Counted from the stretch's first letter, positions 16,903 through 26,541 are shown. The stretch: 64,000 bases of DNA from Arthrobacter sp. YN (GCF_002224285.1 NZ_CP022436.1:4092001-4156000); one strand, 5' to 3'. Notes: generated from the sequence alone by a model not told the origin. Numbers and translations: made by a program.

Positions 16903-18351
16903 ATGCCACCACGACAGAGTCCTGCCCAGAAACTTGCTGCCAAGCTACTGCTTAGTGGGGAATGGGCGCCGGTCACCAACACAATCGGCTTTCTTCAACG
17001 ACCTCTTGATGAAGCCGTTGTTGAGTGGAGGCAATGGGCTCAAGAGAGCTATTACCAGCCGGCAGCTGGCTTCGGGATCACTGAATACCGGGGCGCTCTG
17101 AGGGAGTTACTGGGTAAGTTGCTGCCGCTGGGCTACGGTCAGCGCTGGCTTCTGTTGGAGACGACTAACCCCGAGTGGACAGCTGTCATGGAAAACACCC
17201 ACGACACCGCGAGCCGGGGACCCATAGGGGAGAACTTCGCTGCAGCACGCGGAATCACCACCGTCCAAGTGAAGGACGTCCCGAAAAACATTAAGCGCAT
17301 GCCGGATGAGCCTGCAAGGGGACGGTGGGGAAGCCGGAGCCTGTCGATCTATGACGAGAACGGCTTCCGCAGGGGCCTTAGTCTTGAAGACTTCGAACCC
17401 TGGCAGTTCAGCGAAAACGGAGAGCCATATGACTTTGAGGACACGGAGCAGTACCTACTGCCGCGGCCTTTGGACTGCTTCCCTCACGAGACATTGGTTG
17501 ATATCTGCAGGAACTTGGGTCTTGACCCCTTCGAGGAGGACTTTTACGTACCGAACGGGCGGGCGTTCCTTATCGAATCGCTCCATCAACCAGCCGGTGA
17601 CGAGCCATGGGCCAAAAGGTACACCTTGGCTGAGGCCAGAGCCGGATATGAGGACCTTGAGCGCCCCAGAGTTGATGACCCCATCCAAGGGAATGCACTA
17701 TATTCCTTGGGCTCTGCAAACCCGAACCCGGACGCTGTTTATCCTTCGCTGGGGTATAAACCGTTGCGTACGCCAACACCATGGGACGAAGCCCTGAAAG
17801 AATTCGAAAAGAGCGTTCAGCGCTACAGCAGCTACCCTGCATCGGCATCGCTAAGTGAGGGGCTGGAAGAGTATGGCATCCTCGCTTCGCCCACCTATGC
17901 CACAGGTGGGACAGGTAGCGAGAGCATCAGCGTGAGCGCCACGCCACCCCTGCTTGAAGCGCCACCGGAGATTCGGGAATACACGGCAGCGTACGCGGTC
18001 CTCCAATGGAGACAGGCCAATGGCAGATCCACCTCAGAGTTCTACCCCAACCGGAAGCAAATGGCCATCATCCGGCAGCTGTACAAAGACAACGACCTTT
18101 ACCCCTTCGACGTACCCTCGGACCAGGTGTACCGAACACTAGCCATCGACAAAATGGTCCGCGACGTCACCGACCTCAATATCACCCACCAACTGGTGGA
18201 CTGGGAAACCAAATCAGCCGCCGGAACACCCGCTGAAAAAACCCAAACATACGACAGAAGGAACAATTCCTGCGCCTGGGAAATCCGGAAGATCATCCAA
18301 GATCAAGAACAACTCATCTGGAACCCTCAAATCGACGACCGACAGCACTGA
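16903..18351 (+). CDS. Large hypothetical protein of the island (482 residues)
   Basis: I do not recognise this protein. It starts at ATG 16903 after GGAG. Residues 1-240 form one globular part with QRWLLLETTNPEWTAVMENT, and PRPLDCFPHETLVDICRNLGL looks helical. Residues about 250-360 are a low-complexity Ser/Pro/Gly linker, and residues 370-482 form a second, charged helical part (RKQMAIIRQLYKDNDLYPFD). There is no signal peptide, membrane helix or obvious catalytic motif. Codon use is less GC-biased than in flanking core genes, which suggests transfer. Confidence 0.72.
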   Translation: MPPRQSPAQKLAAKLLLSGEWAPVTNTIGFLQRPLDEAVVEWRQWAQESYYQPAAGFGITEYRGALRELLGKLLPLGYGQRWLLLETTNPEWTAVMENTHDTASRGPIGENFAAARGITTVQVKDVPKNIKRMPDEPARGRWGSRSLSIYDENGFRRGLSLEDFEPWQFSENGEPYDFEDTEQYLLPRPLDCFPHETLVDICRNLGLDPFEEDFYVPNGRAFLIESLHQPAGDEPWAKRYTLAEARAGYEDLERPRVDDPIQGNALYSLGSANPNPDAVYPSLGYKPLRTPTPWDEALKEFEKSVQRYSSYPASASLSEGLEEYGILASPTYATGGTGSESISVSATPPLLEAPPEIREYTAAYAVLQWRQANGRSTSEFYPNRKQMAIIRQLYKDNDLYPFDVPSDQVYRTLAIDKMVRDVTDLNITHQLVDWETKSAAGTPAEKTQTYDRRNNSCAWEIRKIIQDQEQLIWNPQIDDRQH

Positions 18352-18406
18352 AACGCCCAACAGGGCAACGGTCCTGCCCAGAAGTCCACTTCGCCAGTAA
18401 CGCCAT

Positions 18407-18432
18407 GCACGCTAAGGGATCCCTAAGCGTGC
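18407..18432. repeat. Island palindromic element, copy 4 (near-perfect 26-bp palindrome)
   Basis: The arms GCACGCT and AGCGTGC flank AGGGATCCCT, itself a perfect palindrome; only one of 13 pairs is mismatched. It sits 55 bp after the stop at 18351 and 45 bp before the next start. Confidence 0.7.
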
Positions 18433-18477
18433 AGCTGCCTAGGTCCTTGCGCATGCCGAGTGTGACAGCATGTGGTT

Positions 18478-18825
18478 ATGAGCGCGCAACTTGAGGTGCC
18501 GCGGTTGGAGGACTTGAATGATCTCGGAATTGTGATCGAGCCGTCTAGCCAGCCGTGGGTGGTGTCAGTGATGGCTTGGGCGAACGACGGGAGTGCGGTC
18601 GAGCTGACCTGGGACGAGATAGCGGGGTCAGCAAGCATCCGTTGGGTTAACGGTGACGAACTGAGGCTTGCTCTTGAGCGGGAGACCGCATCGAAGATCT
18701 CCGTGCGTGAGGAGTCTGGACGCATAGAGTTCCGACTGTGGTCCCGCTGTGAGGGACTGGGCGGGCTAATGACCGTTCAGGTCGGCGAGCACGTGACGGT
18801 ACATGACACGCTTCTGCGGACATAG
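18478..18825 (+). CDS. Hypothetical protein of the island (115 residues)
   Basis: The start is probably ATG 18478; a GTG at 18472 adds two residues. It is a small acidic soluble protein whose pattern (LNDLGIVIEPSSQPWVVSVMAWANDGSAVELTWDEIAGSASIRW) suggests a beta-sandwich. There is no signal, membrane helix or known motif. It is unrecognised; like its neighbours it could be an immunity-type protein, but that rests on size and context only. Confidence 0.6.
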   Translation: MSAQLEVPRLEDLNDLGIVIEPSSQPWVVSVMAWANDGSAVELTWDEIAGSASIRWVNGDELRLALERETASKISVREESGRIEFRLWSRCEGLGGLMTVQVGEHVTVHDTLLRT

Positions 18826-19022
18826 CGGCAGTCAATCAGCCCTGACTAGTAAGGCTTGGACCATCTCTGAGACGACGGGATAGGGGCGGAACGCTCCGTG
18901 ATTATCACTCGCATGATGGAGCGGGACTTCCGTGAAAGTATTAATTCCGGGACCCGTGGAATACCCATCGATATCTTCCCTGCAATGGGATCAGGCCGGA
19001 CGTGACTGGCGGGAGGCGTGCC

Positions 19023-19382
19023 GTGGTGAGCAAAGACGAAGTCATCCGTAAGTTGCTCGTATCTGGCCTGGCCGACTGGGTTTCATTGCATGGCGTCGTG
19101 TGGTGGGGCACTAGAGGCACGATTACCCCAGATACGAAGCAGGTAGTTCTGGACGTCCTTCACTCCGTTTATTCGGAGGGGCTCATGGTGCCTGGAGAGC
19201 TCGGGGAGACGGGTTTTGAGGATTGGGCGCGGCCGTCAGAAATATGGGTGATTCGGTCAGAGATGGCACTTGACGCTCTGGAGTGGCGACCAATGGGTGA
19301 GGGCTTTTGGCTGCGGCTAACGCCGCACGGCAAGACCCTCGGGCACCAATATGAAGCCGAAGGAGAGGACCTCTCGGATTAG
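19023..19382 (+). CDS. Hypothetical protein of the island (119 residues)
   Basis: GTG 19023 or 19026 follows a GGGAGG box by 6-9 bp, better than the earlier GTG at 19002. The protein begins VSKDEVIRKLLVSGLADWVSLHGVVWW, a helical N-terminus with a winged-helix feel. It continues with VVLDVLHSVYSEGLMVPGEL and ends in a basic strand-like RPMGEGFWLRLTPHG. No family is recognised. It looks complete and intact and is followed by a palindromic element. Confidence 0.68.
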   Translation: MVSKDEVIRKLLVSGLADWVSLHGVVWWGTRGTITPDTKQVVLDVLHSVYSEGLMVPGELGETGFEDWARPSEIWVIRSEMALDALEWRPMGEGFWLRLTPHGKTLGHQYEAEGEDLSD

Positions 19383-19471
19383 TAGTGGTTCCTTTGGACA
19401 ACTTGGTGGCGCAGCCGGGACCGTTCATCAAATTATGCGCCCATAAGCCGGGGTCTCCCGACGCTTCAAGC

Positions 19472-19497
19472 GTCCGGTAAGGGATCCTCTACCGGAC
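19472..19497. repeat. Island palindromic element, copy 5 (perfect 8-bp arms)
   Basis: The arms GTCCGGTA and TACCGGAC enclose AGGGATCCTC. It lies in the gap between the converging genes ending at 19382 and 19593. The left half GTCCGGTAAGGGATCC is shared with the copies at 20716 and, less exactly, 20129. Confidence 0.7.
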
Positions 19498-19592
19498 AGC
19501 GAAACCGAGTATGGCTTGAACTCGCGCCATCGGCTGCGAAGAGAAATCGCGGCTGGAGGAAAGAGATGTAGGGAGCCGTGGTGCCCTAAGGG

Positions 19593-20138
19593 CTAACGGC
19601 ACACGGCCGGAACATCATCAGCCGAGCGAATTTCGGCGCCGCCTCTGCCGCCGGGTTGATATTCGCACCACTCCTCTGCGGAGGCTTGTACGGCAACCCA
19701 AACTATAGGGGCGGATGCTGCTACAACGAGGATGATGGCCAAGCCCGCCCATACCCACGTTCTTCGGCCGGTGACGCTTCGTCGCATCATCACGAATGCC
19801 ACTAAGCCGGCCAAAAAGGTTGCCAGAACGGCGCTGACTTGCAGCGCCTGGTTCGACGTAGCCCCGGTCCCGGTGAGTACAGACGTGATGGTGGCCCCAG
19901 CGACAAGAGCGGATAGAATCGCGGGCAGAACTGCCAATAAGCAGAAGATCGTAGTCAGGACCACGGCTAGACGTGGTCGATCAGGTCTTACCCTGGCAAA
20001 TTCGGTATCCAATATTCCCCCAAGTGTTCGTTGCCCGACGCTACCAGACGACCGCCCCACCCTGTTCTGCATCAGGCAGCTCACTTCGTCCCGTAAGCGG
20101 TGGCTAACGAGCGTCTCCGCGTCCGATTGGGGATCCAT
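19593..20138 (-). CDS. Hypothetical membrane protein of the island
   Basis: It has 181 residues from ATG 20138; GTG 20153 is an alternative. A cytosolic N-terminus of about 60 residues (MDPQSDAETLVSHRLRDEVSCLMQ) is followed by three membrane helices (VVLTTIFCLLAVLPAILSAL, VSAVLATFLAGLVAFVMM, AGLAIILVVAASAPIVWVAV) and a short tail with cysteines. No family is recognised. It lies 58 bp after the lipoprotein gene and may share its transcript. Its start codon lies inside a copy of the island element (20129-20148). Confidence 0.65.
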   Translation of the reverse strand: MDPQSDAETLVSHRLRDEVSCLMQNRVGRSSGSVGQRTLGGILDTEFARVRPDRPRLAVVLTTIFCLLAVLPAILSALVAGATITSVLTGTGATSNQALQVSAVLATFLAGLVAFVMMRRSVTGRRTWVWAGLAIILVVAASAPIVWVAVQASAEEWCEYQPGGRGGAEIRSADDVPAVCR

Positions 20139-20148
20139 TACCGGGCGC
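20129..20148. repeat. Island palindromic element, copy 6, overlapping a start codon
   Basis: On the minus strand the bases read GCGCCCGGTAATGGATCCCC, almost the GCCCGGTAAGGGATCCCC of the copy at 20716. A single G-to-T difference creates the ATG used by the membrane protein gene. Confidence 0.55.
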
Positions 20149-20196
20149 AGCACCCGACCCGACGGGCCCTTGATTCGGCTGGCATGACTTGGCTGT

Positions 20197-20622
20197 TTAG
20201 CCGTCAGAAACGAGGACGTTCTCGTGAATCTTCGTCCAGCCGCTGGATTCCAGTTCCTTGGTGTTGTAACCGTCAGCGACCAGGATTGAAGACTCCTGGT
20301 CGGGGCCGCTGGCCCTGACCAGCTCACCTTTTGTCGCATCAGTGCATCCGGAGTACCAACCAGACCCATCAGTAGGGACCGTGATGATGCAAGCACGCGG
20401 CCCTTCATTGCCCTGCCCCACGAAGTACTTCTTCCCATTGGCCTCTGCAACAAGGAGTACCTTGTCCAGCTTCACGTCGTTGAGTTTGACCTCTCCAGGA
20501 AGCTCATCCGACGCGGTTGGTGTTCGTTCCAAAACCTTCAGGCTGCCAGAGTCTGAACAGCTGCTCAAAAGGAGCCCGGCTGTGAGTGTGGCTGTAACTA
20601 ATGCAAAAGTGCGGTTTTTGAT
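20197..20622 (-). CDS. Lipoprotein of unknown function with an apparent ATC start codon
   Basis: Reading from an ATC codon at 20622-20620 gives 141 residues beginning KNRTFALVTATLTAGLLLSSC after the initiator. This is a textbook lipoprotein signal with lipobox LSSC. A GAGGGGG ribosome-binding site lies 7 bp before the ATC. The first conventional start in frame is a TTG at 20568, which would remove the signal and begin 3 residues before the cysteine. Either ATC is used as a rare start, or an ATG was lost by point mutation. The mature part (about 120 residues) has two cysteines (ACIITV...SGC) and no known domain. Confidence 0.6.
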   Translation of the reverse strand: MKNRTFALVTATLTAGLLLSSCSDSGSLKVLERTPTASDELPGEVKLNDVKLDKVLLVAEANGKKYFVGQGNEGPRACIITVPTDGSGWYSGCTDATKGELVRASGPDQESSILVADGYNTKELESSGWTKIHENVLVSDG

Positions 20623-20715
20623 GGCGCTGCCCCCTCAGGCTTTTGTTGAAATGCCATCGTATCCACACTCAGAAAAGCGTGGCTGGCGTCCGCCTTGATG
20701 ACAGCTTCGAACGAT

Positions 20716-20736
20716 GCCCGGTAAGGGATCCCCCAT
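20716..20736. repeat. Island palindromic element, copy 7 (half)
   Basis: GCCCGGTAAGGGATCC followed by CCCAT matches the left half of copy 5. It is the last copy, about 100 bp before the NUDIX stop at 20838 where core-genome character resumes. Confidence 0.55.
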
Positions 20737-20837
20737 GGTCCACAAATTCGAAATGCAACCCACTTCTGACATTCAGTGCAGTCAGCTTCTGAAAATGACA
20801 GCTGTTCAGAACCGTCACGCTGCGGGGGCCCCTGCTG

Positions 20838-21515
20838 TTAGAGATCGACGTCGCGGACTTTGTCCGTGTCCCAGGGGACGGTCCATCCGAGTTCGTCAAA
20901 GAGCCCGCTTAGGACCATCCCTGTGAATCCCCAGACCAGCACGCCGTTCACGGTGAAGCCGGGGCTGGTGTAGGTGCGTCCGAAACGGGAAATGGTGGCC
21001 GTGACCCGGTTGACGGGATCCAGGAGGTCGCGCACCGGCACCCTGAACACCTGCGCGGATTCGGCGTAATCTACTACGCGGACAGGCGACGGCGCGTCCC
21101 ACCAGCCCAGCACGGGTGTCACACGGAAATTGCTGCGGATCAGTCCAAGCTCTGGGATGGTGCCGAGAACGCGGACACCGCTGGCGTCCAGCCCGGTTTC
21201 TTCCACGGCTTCCCGCAACGCCGCAGCCACCACCGACTCATCCTCCGGATCCACCATGCCGCCGGGGAAGGCTACCTGGCCGGGATGGTCGTCAAGGGTG
21301 TGTGCCCGCTCCAGCAACAGGACGTCGAGGTCGGCCGGTGCTATGGGGCGCCCGGACTCAGCCGGCACGTCATCCAACACGCCAAAAAGCATGAGTACGG
21401 CGGCGGGCCGGTTGGTTTCCGGGAGGACGGGCAGCCTCTCCCACAGGGCAGAGTGCTGCTGTTCGCCTGCTTCGAAGCGGGTCACCAGCGCCGACAACTC
21501 TTCAAGCGCGGTCAC
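20838..21515 (-). CDS. NUDIX hydrolase, CoA pyrophosphatase-like
   Basis: It has 225 residues. The NUDIX box is complete: GGMVDPEDE then REAVEETG, with the metal-binding REx2EE glutamates. The preceding [12 protein letters not shown] matches the CoA/NUDT7-type pattern (LxxHxGQxxFPGG), pointing to cleavage of CoA or acyl-CoA to 3',5'-ADP and phosphopantetheine. The start GTG 21515 overlaps the nth stop (GTGA), so the two genes are coupled. Confidence 0.9.
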   Translation of the reverse strand: MTALEELSALVTRFEAGEQQHSALWERLPVLPETNRPAAVLMLFGVLDDVPAESGRPIAPADLDVLLLERAHTLDDHPGQVAFPGGMVDPEDESVVAAALREAVEETGLDASGVRVLGTIPELGLIRSNFRVTPVLGWWDAPSPVRVVDYAESAQVFRVPVRDLLDPVNRVTATISRFGRTYTSPGFTVNGVLVWGFTGMVLSGLFDELGWTVPWDTDKVRDVDL

Positions 21516-22306
21516 CCGGGCCTCCTTTGCGATTCCATGCGGATTTCCGCGGCGCGGTGGGTCTCCGCCAAAAGCTGCTCCAGCAGTGCCTCATTTCCCG
21601 GGGCGAGCTCGTACTTCAGGAGCTTGGCTGCTTTGACCGGGTCAGTCTCGCCGTCGCCGTAACTGGGACAGAGACTGGCCACCGGGCAGGCACCGCATGC
21701 AGGTTTCCTGGCATGGCAGACCCTTCGGCCGTGGAAGACCACCCGATGCGACAACATGGTCCAATCCTTGGGTTCGAACAGCTCGGCGACGTCGAACTCG
21801 ATCTTCACGGGATCATCGGAGGCCGTCCACCCAAAGCGCCGGGCCAGTCGTCCGAAGTGCGTGTCCACCGTGATCCCGGGGACGCCGAAGGCATTACCAA
21901 GAACCACGTTGGCCGTTTTCCGTCCGACGCCAGGCAACGTCACCAGGTCTTCGAGCTTGCCCGGGACCTCGCCGTCGTACTCATCCACCAGCCGGTTGCT
22001 GAGTGCCAGGACGTTCCGCGCTTTGGCCCGGAAGAAGCCGGTGGGCTGAAGGATGGTCTCCAACTCCACGGGATCAGCCTCTGACATGGCCCGCGCATCC
22101 GGGTACCGGGCAAACAGGATCCTGGTGACCTGGTTGACCAGCACATCGGTGGTCTGGGCTGACAGGACCGTGGCCACCACCAGCTCAAACGGGTTGCGGA
22201 AATCCAGCTCCGCGTGCGCATACGGATACTTTTCAGCCAGGACCCGGTTGATCTTGCGGGCCCGGCGTTTGAGTGCGAGCAGCGAACCAGCTTCAGCGAT
22301 GGCCAC
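21512..22306 (-). CDS. nth: Endonuclease III (DNA glycosylase/AP lyase)
   Basis: It has 264 residues from GTG 22306 with AGGGA upstream. The helix-hairpin-helix [18 protein letters not shown] holds the catalytic lysine, and [11 protein letters not shown] supplies the catalytic aspartate. The [4Fe-4S] ligands are [17 protein letters not shown] (C-X6-C-X2-C-X5-C). It removes oxidised pyrimidines in base-excision repair. The C-terminal extension of about 40 residues is common in actinobacterial Nth. Confidence 0.96.
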   Translation of the reverse strand: MAIAEAGSLLALKRRARKINRVLAEKYPYAHAELDFRNPFELVVATVLSAQTTDVLVNQVTRILFARYPDARAMSEADPVELETILQPTGFFRAKARNVLALSNRLVDEYDGEVPGKLEDLVTLPGVGRKTANVVLGNAFGVPGITVDTHFGRLARRFGWTASDDPVKIEFDVAELFEPKDWTMLSHRVVFHGRRVCHARKPACGACPVASLCPSYGDGETDPVKAAKLLKYELAPGNEALLEQLLAETHRAAEIRMESQRRPG

Positions 22307-22317
22307 GGGATCCCTGC

Positions 22318-23865
22318 TTAACCGCGTTCGATGTTGCTGAGCTCCCGAAGAACCCCAACCTTGCCGTCAGTGTCCTGCACCAGGAATTCGTGGCCCCGGT
22401 CCTCCAGCGCGAGCACCCAGCCACCGGGTTCAATGGTGAAGGCAGGAGCTCCCGAGTATTCGTCGTACGCGGTCCTGGGCTGGGCCACAGCGAACCAGAA
22501 CGCCTCATACTGCGGGGAATCCGATTCTTCCGGACGGCTGGCCGGGTCCACGGTGGCACCGATCGAGTCACTGACTCTCCGGGTGTCGCCGGAAACGATG
22601 GGAGTGGCCATCGTGGCAGCCCATGGCTGTTGGGCGGCGGGTTGCTGGGCAGCAGGCTGCTGCGCTGCTGGCTGCATGGTGTGCTGGGTAGTGGCGGGCT
22701 CAGCGGCCGCCGGGCTCTGACCGGCTTCCGTCGCTGCCTCAGCACCCTTCTCGACCTCCTGCGCCGGAGTAGGCGCGGAAGAAGGAGCGCTGGGCCCGGC
22801 CGGTGCTTGGCTCGTCGCGGAACCAGCCGGTGAGGGGCTGCCCACTTCTGCTGTCTTACTTTCAGGTGAAGGACTGTCGGCGGAAGACTGGCCTGCAGGA
22901 GTGCTGCCTGTTGAGGTCACGTCCGCTGAATGCACGACGGCGGGAGCCTCCGTTGCGGCCGACGGCGCAGCACCGTGGCTGGCTGGCGGAGCGAACGGGC
23001 TGGAACCGGCGGCACCAGCACCAGCGGAAGCGCCGGCCCCTGAAGTAGCCGCGCCGGGCGCTCCAGTAGACGCGGCAGCAGCTTCCGCGCCGGGAACCTG
23101 GAATCCGGCTGACTGCGAGCCGGAAGCCTGCGACCCGTGAACAGACACGCCCGGAGCCTGGTGTCCGGGCGTCGATCCCTGGAAACCTGGCGCCGGAGCG
23201 GCCGCGGACGTTCCTGCGGGCGTGGGAGCTTTAGGTTCCTTGGGTGCTTTGGGTGCGGCAGGCTTGCGGCTGGGCACAGCGGCTTCTCGGGCAACAACGT
23301 GGGCCGGCGTTTCGGTGCGACCCTTGAAATCAGCCGACAGCCACGGAAGGTGCGGAGCAAGGACGGTCGCGGCCAGGAGGCCCACAGAGCCGATCAGGCC
23401 CAGTAGGACCCCGCCGTTGAAGGAGTTGGCGATGGTCAGGAAGAAGAGCGGGAAAGCGAATGACGCCGTGACGGACGCGAACTGGTCCACTGAAAGCGAA
23501 CCTACGCGGACGATGGTTCCCGGCTGCAATCTGCGGGCAACGAGGAGCGCCACCACAACCAACGGCAGAATGATGCCCAGCAGCAGGAAGAACAGGTTTC
23601 CAAGGTTCCAGAGGTTATAGCGCTCTCCGAACATGGGCAGCAGGGACGCGACGAACATCAACAGCGTGGAGCCGAAGACCGTCAGGTCACGGATGGTGAA
23701 CGGCCCTGCGACGGCGTCGTACTTGGCGGCGCCGTTCTTGGCAGTGCCGTTTTTGGCGGCGTCAGGATTCCCAGCAGCGTTGCCACCTGGTGCGGTGGCC
23801 GTTCCAGCCGTGATGTCCGGTCCCGTCCGGGGTGAGTCGTGCGGGCCTGGGCTCAGCTGGTTCAT
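22318..23865 (-). CDS. Membrane protein with long Ala/Pro/Ser-rich segment and C-terminal beta domain
   Basis: It has 515 residues. Residues 55-185 hold four membrane helices ([70 protein letters not shown]). Residues about 195-435 are a disordered Ala/Pro/Ser-rich stretch ending in PAAQQ repeated in tandem. The last 70 residues ([33 protein letters not shown]) look like an SH3-like domain. Similar proteins occur throughout Arthrobacter as unknowns. The stop lies 12 bp before the nth start. Confidence 0.78.
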   Translation of the reverse strand: MNQLSPGPHDSPRTGPDITAGTATAPGGNAAGNPDAAKNGTAKNGAAKYDAVAGPFTIRDLTVFGSTLLMFVASLLPMFGERYNLWNLGNLFFLLLGIILPLVVVALLVARRLQPGTIVRVGSLSVDQFASVTASFAFPLFFLTIANSFNGGVLLGLIGSVGLLAATVLAPHLPWLSADFKGRTETPAHVVAREAAVPSRKPAAPKAPKEPKAPTPAGTSAAAPAPGFQGSTPGHQAPGVSVHGSQASGSQSAGFQVPGAEAAAASTGAPGAATSGAGASAGAGAAGSSPFAPPASHGAAPSAATEAPAVVHSADVTSTGSTPAGQSSADSPSPESKTAEVGSPSPAGSATSQAPAGPSAPSSAPTPAQEVEKGAEAATEAGQSPAAAEPATTQHTMQPAAQQPAAQQPAAQQPWAATMATPIVSGDTRRVSDSIGATVDPASRPEESDSPQYEAFWFAVAQPRTAYDEYSGAPAFTIEPGGWVLALEDRGHEFLVQDTDGKVGVLRELSNIERG

Positions 23866-24335
23866 CTATTTCTCCTTCGTACGGCGGCGTCCTGGGCAGT
23901 CCGGACAGGTGACCCCCGCAGGATTCCGCGGAAAACCGGCCACGCTCGAGGTGCGTCCCAAGACTTCTTCAGCCTATGCCACCCCACTGACAGGGTTCTA
24001 GCTGAAAACGGCCATCCGGCTTCGCCCACAGCAAACTCCAAGGCCCCTTACAGATAGTGACCGGCTTCGGCAGCGCATACTACGGCGGGAGGGGGCCGCC
24101 GTCGTGCGTCATGTAAACGGTTCCCGGGCGCCGGTGCCGCCATTCGTCGCTAAATCGGCGCCGCTCGCTGGCGCGTTTGTGACCACGCACACGTAGGACC
24201 TTCCAAAGCGATAGTGTTGATGGCGGACAGCACTCTGCGGACCTTTCGGGGAGACGTTCGACGCCGACGACGGCCCGGGCGGGAACCTCGCGGCAGGTTC
24301 CGCGCAGCAAAGATCGATGAATGATGAGGTTCACC
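23866..24335. other. 470-bp gap upstream of acs, no gene seen
   Basis: It holds the divergent promoters of the membrane protein gene and acs. TGTGACCACGCACACG at 24178-24193 matches the CRP/GlxR consensus (TGTGA-N6-TCACA) at 8 of 10 fixed positions. Corynebacterial acetate genes are under cAMP-receptor-type control, so this is a plausible but unproven site. No riboswitch or RNA gene was recognised. Confidence 0.35.
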
Positions 24336-26375
24336 ATGTCCCAGGACACCACCGGATCCACGGCCACCGCTGCAGCTTCAACTGCTCAGAACGGGGCACA
24401 CGTCGAGGCGCTTGAAAACCTCCTCCACGAGAACCGCAAGTTCGCGCCGTCTGCAGACTTCGCCGCAAACAGTGTGACAAGCGCGGACGCCTATAAAGAG
24501 GCAGAAGCAGACCGTCCTGCATTCTGGGCCAAGCAGGCCCGCGAGCTGTTGACCTGGGACAAGGACTTCACGGAGGCCTTGGATTGGTCCAACCCGCCGT
24601 TCGCCAAATGGTTCGTCGGTGGCGAGGTCAACGCCGCGTACAACGCGCTGGACCGCCATGTGGAGAATGGCCTGGGCGACCGCGTCGCCATCTACTTTGA
24701 AGGCGAACCCGGGGACACCCGCACCTATACGTACGCGCAGCTGACCGAAGAGGTCAAGAAAGCCGCCAACGCTTTCGAGTCCCTCGGCGTGGCCAAGGGC
24801 GACCGCGTGGCCGTCTACCTGCCCATGATCCCCGAGGCCGTCATCACGCTGCTTGCCTGCGCCAGGATCGGCGCCGTGCACTCAGTGGTGTTCGGTGGCT
24901 TCTCCGCAGACGCCCTGCGCTCCCGGATCGAGGACGCGGAAGCCAAGCTCGTAGTCACGGCCGATGGCACCTACCGCCGCGGGAAGCCCAGCGCCCTGAA
25001 GCCGGCCGTGGACGAAGCCCTCTCCAAAGAAGGTCACACTGTCCAGAACGTTGTTGTGGTCAAGCGCAACGGCGAGGACGTCAACTGGGTGGAAGGCCGC
25101 GACCTCTGGTGGAGCGACACTGTAGACGCCGCAGAGAAGGAGCACACCGCCGTCGGGCATGACTCCGAACACCCGCTGTTCATCCTTTACACCTCCGGCA
25201 CCACCGGCAAGCCCAAGGGCATCCTGCACACCACCGGCGGCTACCTGACCCAGGGCGCCTACACACACAAGGCTGTGTTCGACCTGCACCCGGAAACGGA
25301 CGTGTACTGGTGCACCGCCGACGTCGGATGGGTCACCGGCCACTCGTACGTCACCTACGCGCCGCTCATCAACGGCGCCACCCAGGTCATGTACGAAGGA
25401 ACCCCTGACTCCCCGCACCAGGGCCGCTGGTGGGAAATCGTGGAGAAGTACAAGGTCTCCATCCTGTACACCGCACCCACTGCCATCCGGACGTTCATGA
25501 AGTGGGGCCGGGACATCCCGGACAAGTACGATCTCTCCTCCATCCGCGTCCTGGGCTCCGTGGGCGAATCCATCAACCCCGAAGCGTGGATGTGGTACCG
25601 CGACGTCATCGGCGCCAACGCCGGCAAGAACGGCGAAAAGAAGGACCACCCCGCCCCGATCGTTGACACCTGGTGGCAGACAGAAACCGGCGCGCAGATG
25701 ATCGCCCCGCTTCCCGGCGTCACAGCCACCAAGCCCGGTTCCGCCCAGGTTCCGCTGCCAGGCATCGCCGTGGACGTAGTGGACGAAGCCGGCCAGCCAG
25801 TGGCCAACGGTGAAGGCGGCTACTTGGTTGTCCGCGAACCGTGGCCGTCCATGCTGCGCGGCATCTGGGGCGACCCCGAGCGCTTCAAGGACACCTACTG
25901 GTCCCGCTTCGAGGCCATGTACTTCGCCGGCGATGGCGCCAAGAAGGATGAGGACGGCGACGTCTGGCTCCTGGGCCGCGTGGACGACGTCATGAACGTC
26001 TCCGGCCACCGCCTCTCCACCACGGAAATCGAGTCCGCGCTGGTCTCGCACCCGTCCGTTGCGGAAGCAGCCGTTGTCGGCGCCGCTGACGAAACCACCG
26101 GCCAGGCCGTCGTCGCGTTCGTCATCCTCCGCGGTGACGCCGTGAACAACGGTGACGAAACCGTCCTGGAACTCCGCAACCACGTGGGTAAGGAAATCGG
26201 CCCGATCGCCAAGCCCAAGCAGCTGCTGATCGTTCCGGAACTGCCCAAGACACGCTCCGGAAAGATCGTCCGCCGCCTCCTCAAAGACATCGCAGAAGGC
26301 CGCGACACCGGCGACGCCACTACCCTGGCAGACCCCGGCATCATGCAGCAGATCGCGGATTCGCTCCGCAAGTAA
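24336..26375 (+). CDS. acs: Acetyl-CoA synthetase (AMP-forming)
   Basis: It has 679 residues. The start ATG 24336 follows TGAGG at about 8 bp; an in-frame ATG at 24321 is less well placed. The AMP-binding P-loop is [11 protein letters not shown], the adenylate motif [15 protein letters not shown] is present, and the C-terminus has [13 protein letters not shown], whose lysine is the acetylation switch. It activates acetate to acetyl-CoA through acetyl-AMP. It is monocistronic, followed by a strong hairpin. Confidence 0.97.
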   Translation: MSQDTTGSTATAAASTAQNGAHVEALENLLHENRKFAPSADFAANSVTSADAYKEAEADRPAFWAKQARELLTWDKDFTEALDWSNPPFAKWFVGGEVNAAYNALDRHVENGLGDRVAIYFEGEPGDTRTYTYAQLTEEVKKAANAFESLGVAKGDRVAVYLPMIPEAVITLLACARIGAVHSVVFGGFSADALRSRIEDAEAKLVVTADGTYRRGKPSALKPAVDEALSKEGHTVQNVVVVKRNGEDVNWVEGRDLWWSDTVDAAEKEHTAVGHDSEHPLFILYTSGTTGKPKGILHTTGGYLTQGAYTHKAVFDLHPETDVYWCTADVGWVTGHSYVTYAPLINGATQVMYEGTPDSPHQGRWWEIVEKYKVSILYTAPTAIRTFMKWGRDIPDKYDLSSIRVLGSVGESINPEAWMWYRDVIGANAGKNGEKKDHPAPIVDTWWQTETGAQMIAPLPGVTATKPGSAQVPLPGIAVDVVDEAGQPVANGEGGYLVVREPWPSMLRGIWGDPERFKDTYWSRFEAMYFAGDGAKKDEDGDVWLLGRVDDVMNVSGHRLSTTEIESALVSHPSVAEAAVVGAADETTGQAVVAFVILRGDAVNNGDETVLELRNHVGKEIGPIAKPKQLLIVPELPKTRSGKIVRRLLKDIAEGRDTGDATTLADPGIMQQIADSLRK

Positions 26376-26382
26376 GTAATGT

Positions 26383-26424
26383 ACGACGGCGCCGCTCACC
26401 TCCCGGGGTGGGCGGCGCCGTCGT
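26383..26424. terminator. Strong GC hairpin after acs
   Basis: The arms ACGACGGCGCCGC (26383-26395) and GCGGCGCCGTCGT (26412-26424) pair over 13 bp with a 16-base loop, 8 bp after the acs stop. There is no T-run, as is frequent in actinobacteria. Confidence 0.65.
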
Positions 26425-26541
26425 GCGTTAATGCAGGTACGTGACGACGCCGCGACCCGATGAGCCACTGGGCGGAGGGGCCGCGTCCTAGACTGGAGCC
26501 AGACTCAGCCCCATGTTTGACGAAGTTCCAGAAAGGCCCTG

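Noticed and set aside
14828..20736. Classical integron with attC sites
   Set aside because: No tyrosine integrase or attI is present and the elements lack the conserved RYYYAAC/GTTRRRY boxes.
23866..24335. Riboswitch or small RNA upstream of acs
   Set aside because: No conserved riboswitch core or clear terminator/antiterminator pair could be recognised by eye.
24882..26468. 528-codon open frame opposite acs
   Set aside because: It is an antisense shadow of acs with no recognisable domain or ribosome-binding site.
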